Positions 34,080-45,654 of a stretch of DNA of 64,000 bases are shown here, piece after piece. Below the pieces are notes generated by a model. That model saw nothing but the letters and a program-made list of their open reading frames with translations. It was not told the origin of the DNA and did not search any database. The position numbers were made by a program, and so were the translations under genes. Numbering within the stretch: position 1 is the first letter of the stretch; every line of letters begins with the position of its first letter. This DNA comes from Tetrastigma voinierianum (Eukaryota > Streptophyta > Magnoliopsida > Vitales > Vitaceae), in NCBI GenBank assembly GCA_016808115.1, contig JAEQBH010000649.1, forward strand, positions 1,116,001 to 1,180,000. The letters run 5' to 3'.

Positions 34080-35010
34080 ACTGGAGATATTAAGAACCAA
34101 CAAACCCGCCCATGTGATGACAATTGCATATGGAATCAGCCCCTGATTTGCACAATAAGATTCACTGAAAAGGATGTCAAACCCTAAACAAACTACACAA
34201 ATAAGATCGACCTAATCATGAAAGAAGTGGTAAAGAAAGAGGTCTTAAAACAACTCGGATCGAGGTGTTATTTAATCATCGCGACAAAGAAGTTGGTCGC
34301 CCAACCCAAGTAGTTCCTAAGAAATCTGGGAGTCACTATGGTAGTAAATGAACACAATGAGCTAATTCCGACTCGGGTCACTACAGGTTGGAGGGTGTGC
34401 ATAGACTATAGGAAACTCAATGCGGGCACTAGGAAAGACTCACTACCTTTGTGATCAAATGCTGGAGAGATTTGCCGGGCATGAATTTTATTTTTTTCTA
34501 GACGGGTACTCGGGGTACAATCAAATTGAGATAGCCTTAGAAGACCAAGAGAAAACCACGTTCACCGGGCTTTTCGGGAACATTTGCCTTTGGGGAAAAT
34601 GACTTTCGATTCTCAGAATACGCCAGAACCTTCCAATGTGCATGATGGGGATTTTCAAAGGATAAGGATAGAACACATTTTGAGATTTTCATGGACGATT
34701 TATGTTTTTGGAGATTCACAATGGATGCCTGAGGACTTTAATATAAATGAGAGGTGTCGTGAGAAGAATTTAGTGTTGAATTGGGAGAAGTGTCACTTCA
34801 TGGTGACACAAGGATTTGCCAAAGCCACATAGTACGAGTTAAGGAATAGAGGTGGATAAAGCCAAAGTTGAGTTGATCTCCAACTTACCTACCCCTAAGT
34901 GTGTTAAAGATATACGGTTGTTCTTAGGTCATATAGGATTTTATAGGATATTCATAAGAGATTTCAGTGCCATAGCCCATCCTTTGTGCAATTTTCTTGC
35001 CAAGGACGCT
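34080..35010 (+). pseudogene. pol: V reverse transcriptase, degraded
   Basis: Blocks in order: GWRVCIDYRKLN (about 34388-34422), QMLERFAGHEFYF and FLDGYSGYNQIEIALEDQEK (34450-34555), a broken stretch where the catalytic box should lie (about 34680-34710, with only FMDDL-like text in a shifted frame), NLVLNWEKCHFMVTQG (34766-34815), DKAKVELISNLPTP and RLFLGHIGFYRIFIRDFSAI (34855-34975). The text corresponds closely to X1 and Z2 RT, so the family call is firm. Frameshifts occur at about 34600, 34720 and 34830. Confidence 0.88.
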
Positions 35011-35239
35011 ACCTTGTGCTTTATCACGCTCGTGGAGTGGTTTTTGATAAATTGAAAACTATGTTAGTGTCCCCTCCTATCATGCGATCTCCTAATTGGG
35101 AACTCCCTTTTGAGATCATGTGTGACGCTAGTGATTATGCCATAGGGGCTGTTTTGGGGCAAAGGGAAGATAAAAAAGCTTTTGTGATCTATTATATGCC
35201 AGCATTCTTAGATTCCGCCAATCCAATTACATTATGAAC
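35010..35239 (+). pseudogene. pol: V RNase H, N-terminal part, cut by a T-family LTR
   Basis: The open frame reads FDKLKTMLVSPPIMRSPNW, then ELPFEIMCDASDYAIGAVLG (35095-35165), with the first catalytic aspartate of RNase H in the CDAS block, then AFVIYYM. It stops at 35236, where LTR-like sequence starts. The rest of RNase H and the whole integrase are missing from V. Confidence 0.82.
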
Positions 35240-36428
35240 TGGATGTGCCGAAAAACGCGGTGTATAATTTGAATGCCTAAATGCGCAAGTGCACGCGTAG
35301 CCCCAAGTAATATAGTGTACTTAACGTACGGATATCGATCCACAGGGAAAGGTAAATTAAATACAGAGGTTCCGCTTCGCATAACATCCTAATAAAAAGT
35401 GTTCAGGAAAATTAGATAAGAAACCGCACCAAATTATCGATTCTAAAGGGAATTAATTGGTGTTAGCGCCAGTGGTTAGGGTCTTCCTCATCACGCTCGT
35501 CGGATTACTTTTCTAAAGATCTTGTTATTCAATCTATTATAATATGTGTCAATCAAGCAGATCTTGCTTACGTAGATATCCTCTCTCTCGAGGTATATCC
35601 GCCTCATCTCGTGAATAGGTCGAAAGTATATCTCTATCTCGACTCCTAAGATTCGAAATGCTAAATGCTCGAACCCTGAAATACCACCTTCTTCGTGTTC
35701 GAATATCTCTATTAACCGAATCGGCTAAAGGCTACTCTACCCAGATCCCTGAATACCCTCATCTCGACCTCGTGACTTCCGAAAGGTGACTATGCTAACA
35801 TCGCCGACGTTATCATATAATTGAAATATAAGTATAGAGTAGATATGACAAATTAATAAAAACTGAATAACATGAAAGGTCAAACTTTAATCCATTGTTC
35901 GTGACAGGGTTTGATGTAACCCTAGAAAGAGATCTAGAACATAATGAAAGAAAAGATCAAAGTGTGTAATGGCGGAAAACATTGCTCTGAAGATCCAAAA
36001 TATAAGAAAATGAAAGCTGCCATAATTTCGAAAGTACTCTTGAAGTCGTTACCGGCCTCGAAACCCGCGGCCTCGTCAGGCGCCCGATCTCCTCGATTAA
36101 CCCTAATTCGCTTTAATGATGAGAGCGCATTCGCCGGACGCCGCCGACGCGGCGACGCCGCACATGGTCGAGCACGCGACGCGCCGCTGACGCAGGACGT
36201 CATGACGCAGGACGTCACACGTGGTGACGCCGCAACGCACACCACTTCCTTGTTTGCTCCTCCTTGTTTCAAACTCGTCTCCAAAGCTACTTTATTCCAA
36301 TGAACTCCGTAATCACACTGCATTACCTAAACAGTGACCTAGCCACAAAACTATAAAATTACTTCCCTAAAATAAACACAGGAAAATGACTGACGCGAAA
36401 GTAATATGAGTGTTTTAGGCACTCATCA
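35240..36428 (-). mobile_element. T: single LTR with adjoining polypurine tract, minus orientation
   Basis: In plus-strand reading it begins TGGATGTGCC and ends TTTTAGGCACTCATCA. The minus-strand start TGATGAGTGCC and these ends are partly inverted. The bases near 35330-35345 (ATCGATCCACAGGG) are the reverse of the usual LTR 3' region with CCCTGTGGATCGAT. Directly to the right, 36429-36445 read on the minus strand is AAGTTTGAGGTG, a polypurine tract. This is therefore a 3' LTR with a remnant of its internal region, not a simple solo LTR. About 36040-36240 is GC-rich; the long overlapping frames there have no family motif. Confidence 0.7.
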
Positions 36429-36560
36429 CACCTCAAACTTAAGCTTCTTGCTTATCCTCAAGCAAGAACCGACTCTGTAGACAGATTAATAATAATCTCT
36501 GCATTACAATGCAATCAATACTAAAACAAGGTGCACATGTCGGGGTATCAGGATCAAATT
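36429..36560 (-). other. Remnant of T internal region
   Basis: On the minus strand this starts upstream of the T polypurine tract and contains GCTTGAGGATAAGCAAGAAG, a stretch commonly seen just before the tract in Tat/Athila-type elements. The border with V sequence is somewhere near 36560 and not marked by any clear feature. Confidence 0.5.
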
Positions 36561-36899
36561 GACTCCACCATTATACCCAATCAAGCTTTTGCTCGATGTT
36601 CATCAAGGCATACGTATATTTGACTTGCGTGTAAATCTGATTGAGATGGGAAAGGAAGATCGAAGATAATGCAAAGTGGTTACAAGCTCTTTCTATGGAT
36701 CGAGTCAGAAAATGAAAGGCCGACATTTCACGTATTAAAGAAAGGAAAGTGGAAGTAGAAAGGTTCCTCATCGAGATGCGAGAAGAAAGTGAGAGAAGAT
36801 GAGGAAATTGAGGCTAGTTTATTTAATCATTAGAATCGTAGCGCAAAAGTGGGTCCAGTCAATTAAAAGGCGGGGTCTCCACTGTGAGCGGGGAATGAG

Positions 36900-37825
36900 A
36901 ATTGAAACGTTTTTGTTCACTCACCCCATTCGTGTCGTTATTCAGGATTAGAATCTGCAATTTTTCAATGAGGAGGTAAAAGGCTATTTACCAACCGTGG
37001 TTAGGGAATTCTACTCCAACTTGAGAGAGAATCATAATGTAAACACCCTGTTGGAAACTACAATTTTGGGGAAGCAGTTAATGGTCAGCCCTGACTCGAT
37101 CGCTTAATCGCTGAATTATGTCCGCCCTACCACACATGGCTGACCTTACCCTCTCAGGGCTATTACAGAGTTTGATGCTAGTCTGAGTTAAGACACACCA
37201 TGTGCAATTCAAATTCCTGCATCTTATGGAGGTTTTGTAAGAAGGAAGTTCACCCCGGGGAATTAAAGCCCAGTATGCATTAATGAACAAGGTCATTCAA
37301 TATGATTAGGCCAAGGAAAGGAGAAGTTGCCAAGCAAGAGGAAATCAAGTTTTTGTATGAGGTAAATGATTGAAAATTATTGACTATGCTTTTGGTAATA
37401 TGGTGTATTGGCGAGGACTTTCTGAGGTCCTCTTAACTAAAATAGGCACATCCCCTTCCCTTCCGACCCTAGTTACAAACCCGGTGGAAGCCGGGATAAG
37501 GGGCTCTGGGAGAGAAAAAGAGTTCTTCCTAGCCGAGCCCATCACAAACAGGTCACAAAAAGCAAAGCCGAGCCGCCCCACAAGGCCTTTAGTCAAGACA
37601 TGCCCTTGTGCGGTTTCTAAGGCTTCATCAAGCCGCCGCCTGTCTGATGAGTACATCCTCTTTAAAGAGGATGGAGCGTAGAATCAAAGGATGGTTCAAA
37701 TGCATCCTGGGGAAGTTAATAACCGGATCACAAGCTTCCGTGCTTGGAGAGTCACATCCTCTAATGAGGAGAACCCACTGTCAGAGATGATTTTCCCCCC
37801 TCGACTTGGAAGGGATTTTGATGAA
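36900..37825 (+). pseudogene. V envelope-like / plant-transposon-type frame, first part
   Basis: The plus strand reads FFNEEVKGYLPTVVREFYSN and then ETTILGKQLMVSPDSIA with SLNYVRP (about 36955-37125). The 'V-REFY-N' and 'G-...-SP-.IA' blocks mark the putative plant transposon domain found in Athila-type elements. A second open frame, 37370-37681 (103 codons), has LPTLVTNPVEAGIRGSGREK and FLAEPITNRSQK, which fits the later part of the same domain. Frameshifts separate them, and the text ends where the S-short LTR starts. No membrane segment or signal peptide is seen. The biochemical role of this protein is not known. Confidence 0.6.
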
Positions 37826-39038
37826 TGATTGCACACCTAAATATACCTCAGTAGTTTGACTTGTTTAGGGGTATACATGTTAAATATACTTTAAAATAAA
37901 ATTAGAGACCAAATGAATATTAGAGACAAGGCAAAGTGGTCTTTTACTACTGAGACATAAAAAAGCCATAAAAGACAAGATTATATGTAATTGTGGAATT
38001 TGAGGAAGATTATGGGTCAAATTAGAATATGGCATAACTGAATTTCAAAAAGGGAAGAACCAAAGGGCTTAAAACGCAAAAATGAAGACTTAAAAACAAA
38101 AATGGATTTTTCTCAGTTTTGCCAAACATGGCCTTAACTCAAAAGTTGATTTAAGACCAAAATTTGTCTCATTTGAGGGAGACCAAACCGTAAAAGAGAG
38201 AGAAGAAGGGGAGAAGAAGAAGAAGAGGAAGAGGAAGAGAAGAAGAAGAAAGGAGGAGGAGTTCAAGAAGGATTCAAAGGTATGGAACTTTGGATTTTTG
38301 TATGAAACTAACCTTGATTATGGATTCTATGAGATTATGTATGAATTTAATATGACGGATCGCTTCGAATTGCCATTGTATACGATAAGTTTGGGCTTTG
38401 AATATGATTTGATCTATCATACATGTAGTAGATAAGTGAGTTACAACCTCAGAAATACATGACACAAAGGGAAGTAATATGAACAAGATAATGATAAGGA
38501 ATCAGAAGAATAAAATCTACATGTATTATGAGATGAGTTAGAAGTCACATAAGAATAGGCTTCTCGTTATATGCAGGTAAATGTAAAAAGATAGTGACGG
38601 CGCATTTTTTGTTATTAGTCAAAAACATCGCTTATATGTTCCCAACAAGCTGCAAAGCTTAGCACCAGAACAACCGCGGTGGAATCAAGATGGTGATAAA
38701 GAGGACGTAACATTCCACACCACAGATTTTGCGCATCTCGATATAGGTGCTCACTGAAGATGGTTTCCGCAATCTCTCGATGGTGTATTAGATATGTACA
38801 TGTATACTAATTGTATAATTGGGACTTAGCATATGTGTAGATATTTTAATGGATACCACTCCTGGTAGTTCCTTTGTATATGTAAATGACTTTATAGTTA
38901 TTACAATTATTTGTATACCCACAGGTATAAGTTAAGCTCAAAAAAAAAAAAAAAAAAGTAAAGAGTCCAATTATATGTTTCGCACCTCGAAACCGCTCGG
39001 ATTCTACTAATTGGTCCGACCGAATCTGGGGCGTGACA
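37826..39038 (+). mobile_element. S-short: solo LTR of the S family, about 1.2 kb
   Basis: It shares its start (CACACCTAAATATACCTC), a central purine-rich stretch (38180-38265) and its last ~260 bases with S-long at 43992-47529. It ends GGGGCGTGACA (S-long GGGGTGTGACA). A run of A residues lies at 38939-38957. The expanded repeats present in S-long are missing. No clean target duplication is seen (GATGA occurs at 37820-37824 and again at 39042-39046). It interrupts the V envelope-like frame, which resumes at 39039. Orientation follows S-long. Confidence 0.75.
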
Positions 39039-39130
39039 CCGGATGACTGTGGTAGATGAAGACGATTCTCCCTCGATCGAAGAGGAGGAGGACATAGAGT
39101 AGGTGAATTTGGGGTTAGAATAGGGTGGGC
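39039..39130 (+). pseudogene. V envelope-like frame, C-terminal end
   Basis: In frame with its ATG at 39044, the sequence reads MTVVDEDDSPSIEEEEDIE followed by a stop at about 39101. Acidic tails of this kind end the envelope-like frames of Athila elements. It continues the frame cut at 37825 by S-short. Confidence 0.5.
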
Positions 39131-39604
39131 CGGGTAATCGCAGACTCTAAACACGCTCATACCAACACCCATTTTGCTTCGTTAACCCTATTTCTCAGGT
39201 AGCCCATGGGCCATTACAAGCTTGAAAGACCTTTTTGATTTAAGCATAGGATGTTCCTCTTGACTTCTATGCATGTTAGCTCTGCTTGGTTATGGTAAAA
39301 TGTCGGTTATAATGAAGTTCATTTTAGCTCGTGATCTCATAGCTTCTTTTTCGATCCATGGTCCTTTATATGAGTATTCTCGTTTTGTAACAGCTTGTTA
39401 TTTTATCCATTACTTTGGACCGGGTATTCATTTAAGCTTAGATGGTTGCATACTGGCCAAGTTATAGCACCTGTGTTCATTTTTTCCTTGTGGACACTTG
39501 CAATGCCTAATCGCACACGCCTAATCGCACCTTAGCGCATTTTGTCAACCTCATAATCGATAGGCGCACAACAAATCTTGCTGGGGACCAGCAACAGTCG
39601 GGGG
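39131..39604 (+). other. V 3' non-coding region
   Basis: Non-coding with a 64-codon frame (39273-39467) that shows no family motif. It ends in CAACAGTCGGGGGTG, the polypurine tract just before the LTR. Confidence 0.55.
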
Positions 39605-40974
39605 TGTGTCGATACACAAAGTAGCAACATTTATATGTGGTTTTACCCGCTGTTTTACTCTCATTCGTAGAACAGGTGCCTTTGACCGTTTCTAGCGTTT
39701 TTGTGTGTGCAGGTTTTTCGATCCCGTGCATATTTTCGTAGGGTTTCGTTCCAAAGAACAAACGTAGGATCATCAAGCCAAGCCGATTATACCAAGGTCA
39801 AGAGGCCCTCGGGCAAGGCTACGTTGGAAGAGGAGCCATGTGAGGAAGTGGTACGGGGTACCACACTTACCGGTAACCCGGCACTCCACATGCAAAGGAA
39901 GCAATGGTACCGATAACAAATATAGTTGTACCGGTACCCCAAGGCTGGAGTACACTGGGTACCAAAGACCACACTTACCGGTACCGCATCAACATGCGAT
40001 CTCTCGCGGACTTGAGCGCACTTTCAATCTTGGTGCAAAGTGGCACTGCCTTTTCAACCACCACTGGTGATCACTAATGAGGATTGTATTTAAGCCCACT
40101 TGGGGCGCAGTAAAGGATATTATTGATTCTGTGTGGTTCGGTTTTTGAACTAAGAGGGAGTGTTTTCTCATAAATTGCTAGGGTTCATAGAGTAGAGTAC
40201 TTAGTTTTCTTCTGATTCTGAGTTTTTAATCACTTGTAATCTTTCAGTTGGTTTCTATAACTTGGTATTCTTTACGGGATTCTGTGTTTCTGATATCCCA
40301 ACCTTGCAATTGAAGTGTTATTTCTCAAGTCACATTTACAATTAGTGTTTTATTAATCATGAATAGACTCTCAGTTTTAATGGAGTTCTAAACCTCCATG
40401 ATAGGGTTCTAACGGTGGAAACCGGGACCTTCAAGGTAACAACCTTAATCCCTCTTTTGTGCTTCAATGGGATCAGACGATGCTAAACACTTGCGAAAAA
40501 TCTTATAAACCTTTTATTTTTTGGTATCTTCTTGACAAACGTGTGAACGAGAGACTCTACACGTTGTGCTTGATCGCAATGCGCACTAAGAGTCTAAGAA
40601 AATCGCTCGAACAAGTGCTTGTTATCACTCAATCGTTTTGCTCCAAAGTTTTTAATGTTATATCTTTCACAAGACCATTCATCAATGGATCCTAGATGAG
40701 ATCAGGAGTAAGAGGTGGGTGTTACCTATCCGTGGTGAGCGAAAAACCTATGATCCTAATATTCGCCCTTCTTGTTTTTAAATAGTTAAGTTAATCGGTT
40801 ACTGAATCAATCAATCATAACCCCCCAGATTTTACTTTAAACGCACATTCATTGGAGAGCAATCCCTAGGATCACCTAGGAAACCACTCCCTGTGGAAAT
40901 GACCTGTGGACTCCCACAGTAGTATAATGCTTGACGATATTAGTTCCTACGCTTGGGAATAATTTCAGTATACA
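39605..40974 (+). repeat. V 3' LTR
   Basis: It begins TGTGTCGATACACAAAG after a polypurine tract and ends at TCAGTATACA. Its last 120 bases contain CTCCCTGTGGAAATGACC, the U5-type stretch common in plant Ty3/gypsy LTRs. At 39850-39995 an array of ACCGGTACC-like palindromes occurs (TTACCGGTAACC, TGTACCGGTACCCC, TACCGGTACCGC). CHR1 protease text starts immediately after the LTR. The 5' partner is absent. Confidence 0.65.
39840..39995. repeat. ACCGGTACC palindrome cluster in the V 3' LTR
   Basis: Five or six copies of a TACCGGTA core, with GGGTACC variants, lie within 155 bases at spacings of about 20-35. A comparable ACATGTACCGG set is in the W LTR at 11920-12010. Confidence 0.7.
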
Positions 40975-41340
40975 AAAAAGACGAAATAGTAGGCAGTAAT
41001 CCTCCTACTATCACAATCAATGACGACTCGGTGTGCTGTCAACCAATTCATGCCAAGAATGACATCAAAATTTGATATGTCCATCACCCGAAGGTCCACC
41101 GTGAGCAGAATCCATGAGGTATATCTAACTCACAATCCCGACATATCTGATCAATCCACACCCTAGTCCCTAGGGAGAATCCCATATGAACTCCGTTTTT
41201 CGCTGGCCCCCACCCTAAGCTTTTAAAATCCACACTAGATGCAAAGAACAAAAGAATGGGATGCGACTAGAATCAATAATATCTTTGGCCCATAGGCGAG
41301 ATAACAAAAACATACCCTGTATCACTGACCGATCAACTCG
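40975..41340 (-). pseudogene. pol: CHR1 aspartic protease, degraded
   Basis: Minus-strand reading gives the active-site neighbourhood at about 41290-41245, where IDS and then ASHSFV can be read in adjacent frames around a one-base shift. Downstream the clean stretch MDISNFDVILGMNWLTAHRV (about 41084-41025) is followed by VIDCDSRRITAYYF. These are the retropepsin blocks of plant chromoviruses. The text stops at 40975, where V begins. In CHR1 the next domain (RT) is found only at 10327. Confidence 0.85.
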
Positions 41341-42454
41341 GCTCAACTGCAGGTGATGGCACAGACACACCCCCGGGTCCCTAAAGTCTCTGCCTCCTAT
41401 CCCTGGGCCTAGACCTACCCCGACCTCTCTCCGGGCCTATTTCATAGTGCTGTAAGGCGCCTCTATACGCACCTTAAGACTAAGGCTGGTTTCTCTAGCC
41501 CGGCATTAGGGTGGGAAGGAATAAACTGTGTTCGTGCCTGTCCCACTGATGACTGACTATGTGTCTTGTATCCTCGATCCCCGCTTTTACTGGCAATCTT
41601 AACTGCCATGTCCGTCGATGTCAATGGAAACATGTCATTGGTTCTAACTCGACTGGTCAAGCCCGGCCTTTGACCTCGATGGGATGTGGCTCAAGCCCCC
41701 TGAAATCCTCATGGGATAGAAGTCTTCTACATCTTTCCCGAACTAGAAGAAGGCCTTCCATCCTCCTTCCTTGCCACTAGCACCCAAGATCTCGAATGCT
41801 CCACGCATCGAGTATCTCTCTCTGCGGCTACGGCGGGTCAGTTTCGACCATAGTCTCATGTCTTAAAGGAGGAATCCTACACCCACCCTGGATAATAACT
41901 TTAGGGCCATCCTCAAACTTCCTCACCTTGGCTACATTCAGGCGAAGATAGTCATCCCCAAACATGTCAATTTAATGAACTCGCTTCAGATTTCAGCACA
42001 CTCATACTTCCTCGCTTCAACTCAATAACTCTAAGGCTTCGCATGCATAGCGATGTTCCGGAAAACTACCCATGAAGAGCTCTCTGAACTCTCCCCATAT
42101 CATCGTCTCAGGATCCCTCGAGGCTCTAACCCAATCCTATTATATCTAGGACTCAACCTCTAGCCGAAATGTGGCTAGCCCGACCTTCGAAGATCGGCGT
42201 AATCTCCATAGCCTCAAAAATCCTCTCAACCTGTCGGAACCAATGATCAGCTGCCACTGGATCCCCCTTGGTGAATGTCGGAGGATGATGTTCTATGAAC
42301 CGTTGGAAGTTACTTGGCCCCCCTTGACCCCAGCTGCATTAGCCTGTGCAATGGAAACAACCACATCACCCATGGCCTCAACAAAGGCCTGCTGGTCAAA
42401 CACAGGTGGAGTGCCTCGCGGCCGACCCCTACGTTCTCTTCCTCGACTTGCCAT
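41341..42454 (-). pseudogene. gag: CHR1 gag, degraded
   Basis: Translation would start at the minus-strand ATG at 42454-42452: MASRGRERRGRPRGTPPVFD, then QQAFVEAMGDVVVSIAQANA. The frame shifts and continues as RFIEHHPPTFTKGDPVAADH, WFRQVERIFEAMEIT near 42310-42200. Further down, DMFGDDYLRLNVAKVRKFED and IPPLRHETMVET (about 41970-41840) belong to the C-terminal half of the gag domain. A zinc-knuckle stretch is expected near 41500 but is not readable with certainty. This composition is typical of chromovirus gag, and the start codon choice is supported by the arginine-rich N-terminus. Confidence 0.85.
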
Positions 42455-42772
42455 TTACATATGTCAAATAGAAAATTGAAGTTTCTTTCTCTTTACTCAA
42501 TTAGTAGTGCATATGCCACCACTAACATACATCATACTTATTTCCCATATACTATTAATTAACCATATGATTTTCACAATATATGACACAATATCTTATG
42601 ATATCACACATATTTATTCATCAAAATGCACAATGGATGGCTGATCTAAACCTGTGCCCATCGAGTCCAAGGTATTTGTATACCTAAGCTCTGATACCAA
42701 GTTATGAAGGTGGAATCAGGACCATACTTATGGATACCCACACCTGAGCTCCCTAGGTAATTGTTTAACCTG
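42455..42772 (-). other. CHR1 5' leader with a second PBS-like copy
   Basis: The untranslated leader runs between PBS and gag. GCTCTGATACCAAG at 42689-42702 repeats the PBS sequence 84 bases from the real one, with a related surrounding sequence (CCTAAGCTCTG against CCTGGCTCTG). Confidence 0.65.
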
Positions 42773-42784
42773 GCTCTGATACCA
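42773..42784 (-). other. CHR1 primer binding site (initiator tRNA-Met)
   Basis: The plus strand reads GCTCTGATACCA, identical to the 3' end of plant initiator tRNA-Met; on the minus strand TGGTATCAGAGC. Three bases separate it from the LTR start TGTGAAGCCCC at 42788. Confidence 0.9.
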
Positions 42785-42787
42785 AAC

Positions 42788-43991
42788 TGTGAAGCCCCAA
42801 TTTCCGGGGGTCCTATTGACCACCCGTCAACCTGCGGAATTTTGTCTCAGGTCGCTTTTGCACCTAAGTGTCTTGGTACCGGACCGATACTAATCACCCA
42901 TGGATTACTGAGTTACTCGGCACCACTCCATACATCCCTTCACCGGTTCATTCATTCATATTTAAATCTAAAATATGAAAAGAAAATAAATAATTACGCC
43001 TATAGGGGTCCGATCACCTCTAACAGTACTTTCATAGTCTCTCGACTATTTATACAATAGTCCAAAAGAATTTTATAAAAATCCTTTTATACAAAAAATA
43101 TTACTCAAGGCCACATGTCGGCCCTCTTTTGCAATCATGACCTCATCAGAGCACCGTCTCCCTGTACACTCCCTGTACCTAAAAGGGGGTCCCACAACGG
43201 GGTGAGCAATGCCTAGTAGAAAAATTCTTCTATAAGAGCTACTCCCCACCTAAATGCACATGCAATGGCATACATACATCAAACCACATTCCATACAAAA
43301 AATGCAATCCTATATGGAATATTTCATGTCATGCATGAGATGAGACTCCTCATGCCCATAACTCGAGTCCTGATCGACTCCCACACACATGCAATGCCAA
43401 GTGTGGAAAAACTAGTCATCGGGTGTTTCACCCAATGATCAACCCATTGGACAACCAATATTTATTTAATTTAATCAATTTCTCGTGGTGTTTTGCGGTA
43501 GCGACTTCCTGGGTCTCACCATAGGCTTTGCACACTTTCCGATACTTTCATGAACTTTAATCGCTGGATACATATGTCTAACCAAGAATAGAATTTGGTT
43601 CTTTCATCCTGGGGGAGGAAGGAATCTACCTCATTTTGCTTCACCCACACACACAAAATTTATTATTATTATTTTATGCACACGTGAGTCTTAATTTCTG
43701 GACGTCAGTCTCCACTTTTCGAAGTTTCACTACACATTCACCAAGAATGGTGAATAACCAATACCATGCAACACACACACCGACGGACACGATGTCTCGC
43801 ATATGAAATGTACTATGCTATTTCATACTATAACATGTTACATGCAAATGAGAACTACATGCAACATTTTCAACATATGTATAATTATATTTTCTAGATG
43901 TAATTCACATCCATAAAAAGAACATATATCAACATGATCTTTTCACCAACATCATGTTATTTAATCAAGCAACAACACACAAAATGGTCCC
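42788..43991 (-). repeat. CHR1 5' LTR, first part
   Basis: It aligns with 5413 to about 6540 of the 3' LTR. It ends at GTCCC, the target site of S-long. The LTR resumes at 47530. A plus frame at 42761-43060 is fortuitous. Confidence 0.85.
43987..43991. repeat. Target-site duplication of S-long, left copy (GTCCC)
   Basis: GTCCC directly precedes the LTR start and recurs, unchanged, at 47530-47534 directly after GTGTGACA. Confidence 0.88.
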
Positions 43992-45594
43992 TATAACACC
44001 CCAAAATATACCCTAGCAGTTTTCGACATGTTTAGGGTATTTTGTAAGCATAATTTAAATGTTTCGTGATCTAAATGCGAAACATGGAAATTGAGGAACC
44101 CGGAAATTGTACAATACTTAAGGGCAAATATGTAATTTGCCAAAAAGGGGGCATAGAAGTCAATAGATGAAAAGGCTATGGGTTAAAATAGAATTATGCC
44201 TAAGTTGAATTGCAAAAAGAGAGGAATTGAAGGACTAAAATGCAAAAATGAAAACTTAACCCAAAAAAATTGGTTTTTGGGAGCCAAACATGGCCTAAGA
44301 AGATATTTTTGATTTAAGACCAAAATTGGTCTCATTTTGAAGAGAAGAACAAACCGTGGAGGAGAAGAGAGAAGGGGAGAAGAAGAAGAAGAGGAAGAGG
44401 AAGAGAAGAAGAAGAGAAGCCAAGCAAAAAGGTATGGAAACTAACCTTGAGTATGGATTCTAGTATTGATCATATGGATTTTGCATGGAATTGTATGGAT
44501 CACATGGATTTCTTGTATAGATACATGTTTGTGGGTTGTAAGAAACCTAACCCTAGAATAAATTCTTATGGGATCAAGAGTATGGAATCCTTCCTTTCGG
44601 TAAGCTGGATTCATGGTTTAAGTTCGCACTGAGTTAGTGGTTTAGAATAAACCCTAACAAATCTTTGTGCTTGGTTTGTATGGGTTATGACCCATATTAG
44701 AGTTGTTTGGGAGTATTTCATGAAAGGTTTTTGAAGAAACATATGTATTGAAAGATGATTTGAGGAAAATAGAGGTTATAAGATGAATAAGGAAGTTCTA
44801 AACCAACATTTCAAGATGCATTTGGAGTGGTTTTGATGTATATGGGAGTAGTGAGCTGATTTGGGTATCAACATATGGAAAAATGGAAGAAAAACTCCAT
44901 ATTCTGGCAAAATTCTGAGGTCAGACCGCACAGTCGTGGCTTCCACCACATCCCGTTTCTTGACCGTCAGATGCTTTGGGCCATAACTCAAGTCATTGCT
45001 TATCCGATTTGAGTGATTCAAGTTTCTGGTTAAAATAGACTTCAAGGAGAACCAAACATCCTAAAATAGCTACCTTCAAATTATGAATCTAGGTGGCCCA
45101 AAAATTCACTCAAAGTAGAGCTATATTCCGTACCTAAATTTCGTCGCTTGATCATAGAGTAAACTGGTTGCTTCGACGTATCTTAAGTTTCCCGGTGTCC
45201 GATTTCACAGGATTCAAGTTGGAGGAGAACCCTTAGCACCTTAGATTTAAAGGAGTATAAAGAGCCAGTGTCAAATATGGAGTCAAGGCACTGGAAAATG
45301 AGTATTGCAAACTGTCCCTCTGGTAAAATCGGTAAATTGACTAGTTTGGCATGAAAATGCCATAACTTTAGTTTGGATGATCCAATTGGAATGATTCCAA
45401 TTTCTAAGTAAAGTAGATTCATAGAGGAATAAGAATACATGAATATAAGATTATATGATATGAATATATGATAGACATCCCTAAATGAATAGATGGAACA
45501 TGCTAGGAACTCATGATAGAAATGCATAAATGCTAAGCACTCAGATGAGATAAGTAAAGATGACAAAGCACATGAATGTGTATCTCGTACATGA

Positions 45595-45597
<3 letters not shown>

Positions 45598-45627
<30 letters not shown>

Positions 45628-45654
45628 CAGATATATATATATATATATATATAT
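45598..45654. repeat. (TA)n microsatellite
   Basis: Two runs of about 14 and 12 TA units are separated by GCAG, inside S-long. Confidence 0.98.

Larger units (their letters stand above)
31262..40974 (+). mobile_element. V: Athila-type element on the plus strand, 5' end and integrase missing
   Basis: Plus-strand order: gag (31262-33130), protease (33150-33730), RT (34080-35010), RNase H (35010-35239), then a T-family LTR in place of the integrase, an envelope-like frame (36900-37825 and 39039-39130) split by the S-short LTR, a 3' non-coding stretch, a GTCGGGGGTG polypurine tract and a 3' LTR (39605-40974). CHR1 protease text starts immediately after 40974, so the right boundary is firm. On the left, V begins inside gag exactly at the X1 end; its 5' LTR and PBS are absent. 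Confidence 0.7.

Noticed and set aside
36040..36300. Overlapping frames of 119 and 129 codons in the T LTR
   Set aside because: Both strands are open through a GC-rich, repeat-containing LTR part (GACGCAGGACGTCA-type repeats) and neither shows a domain.
37820..39046. GATGA as the target duplication of S-short
   Set aside because: GATGA occurs on both sides, but one copy is three bases off the LTR end and the left LTR start is degraded; the match is too loose to claim.
42773..42784. tRNA gene at tRNA-like matches (also 24392, 29841, 52376, 57912)
   Set aside because: Only the 3'-terminal 12-21 bases or their complement are present next to LTR ends, without cloverleaf arms: these are primer binding sites.
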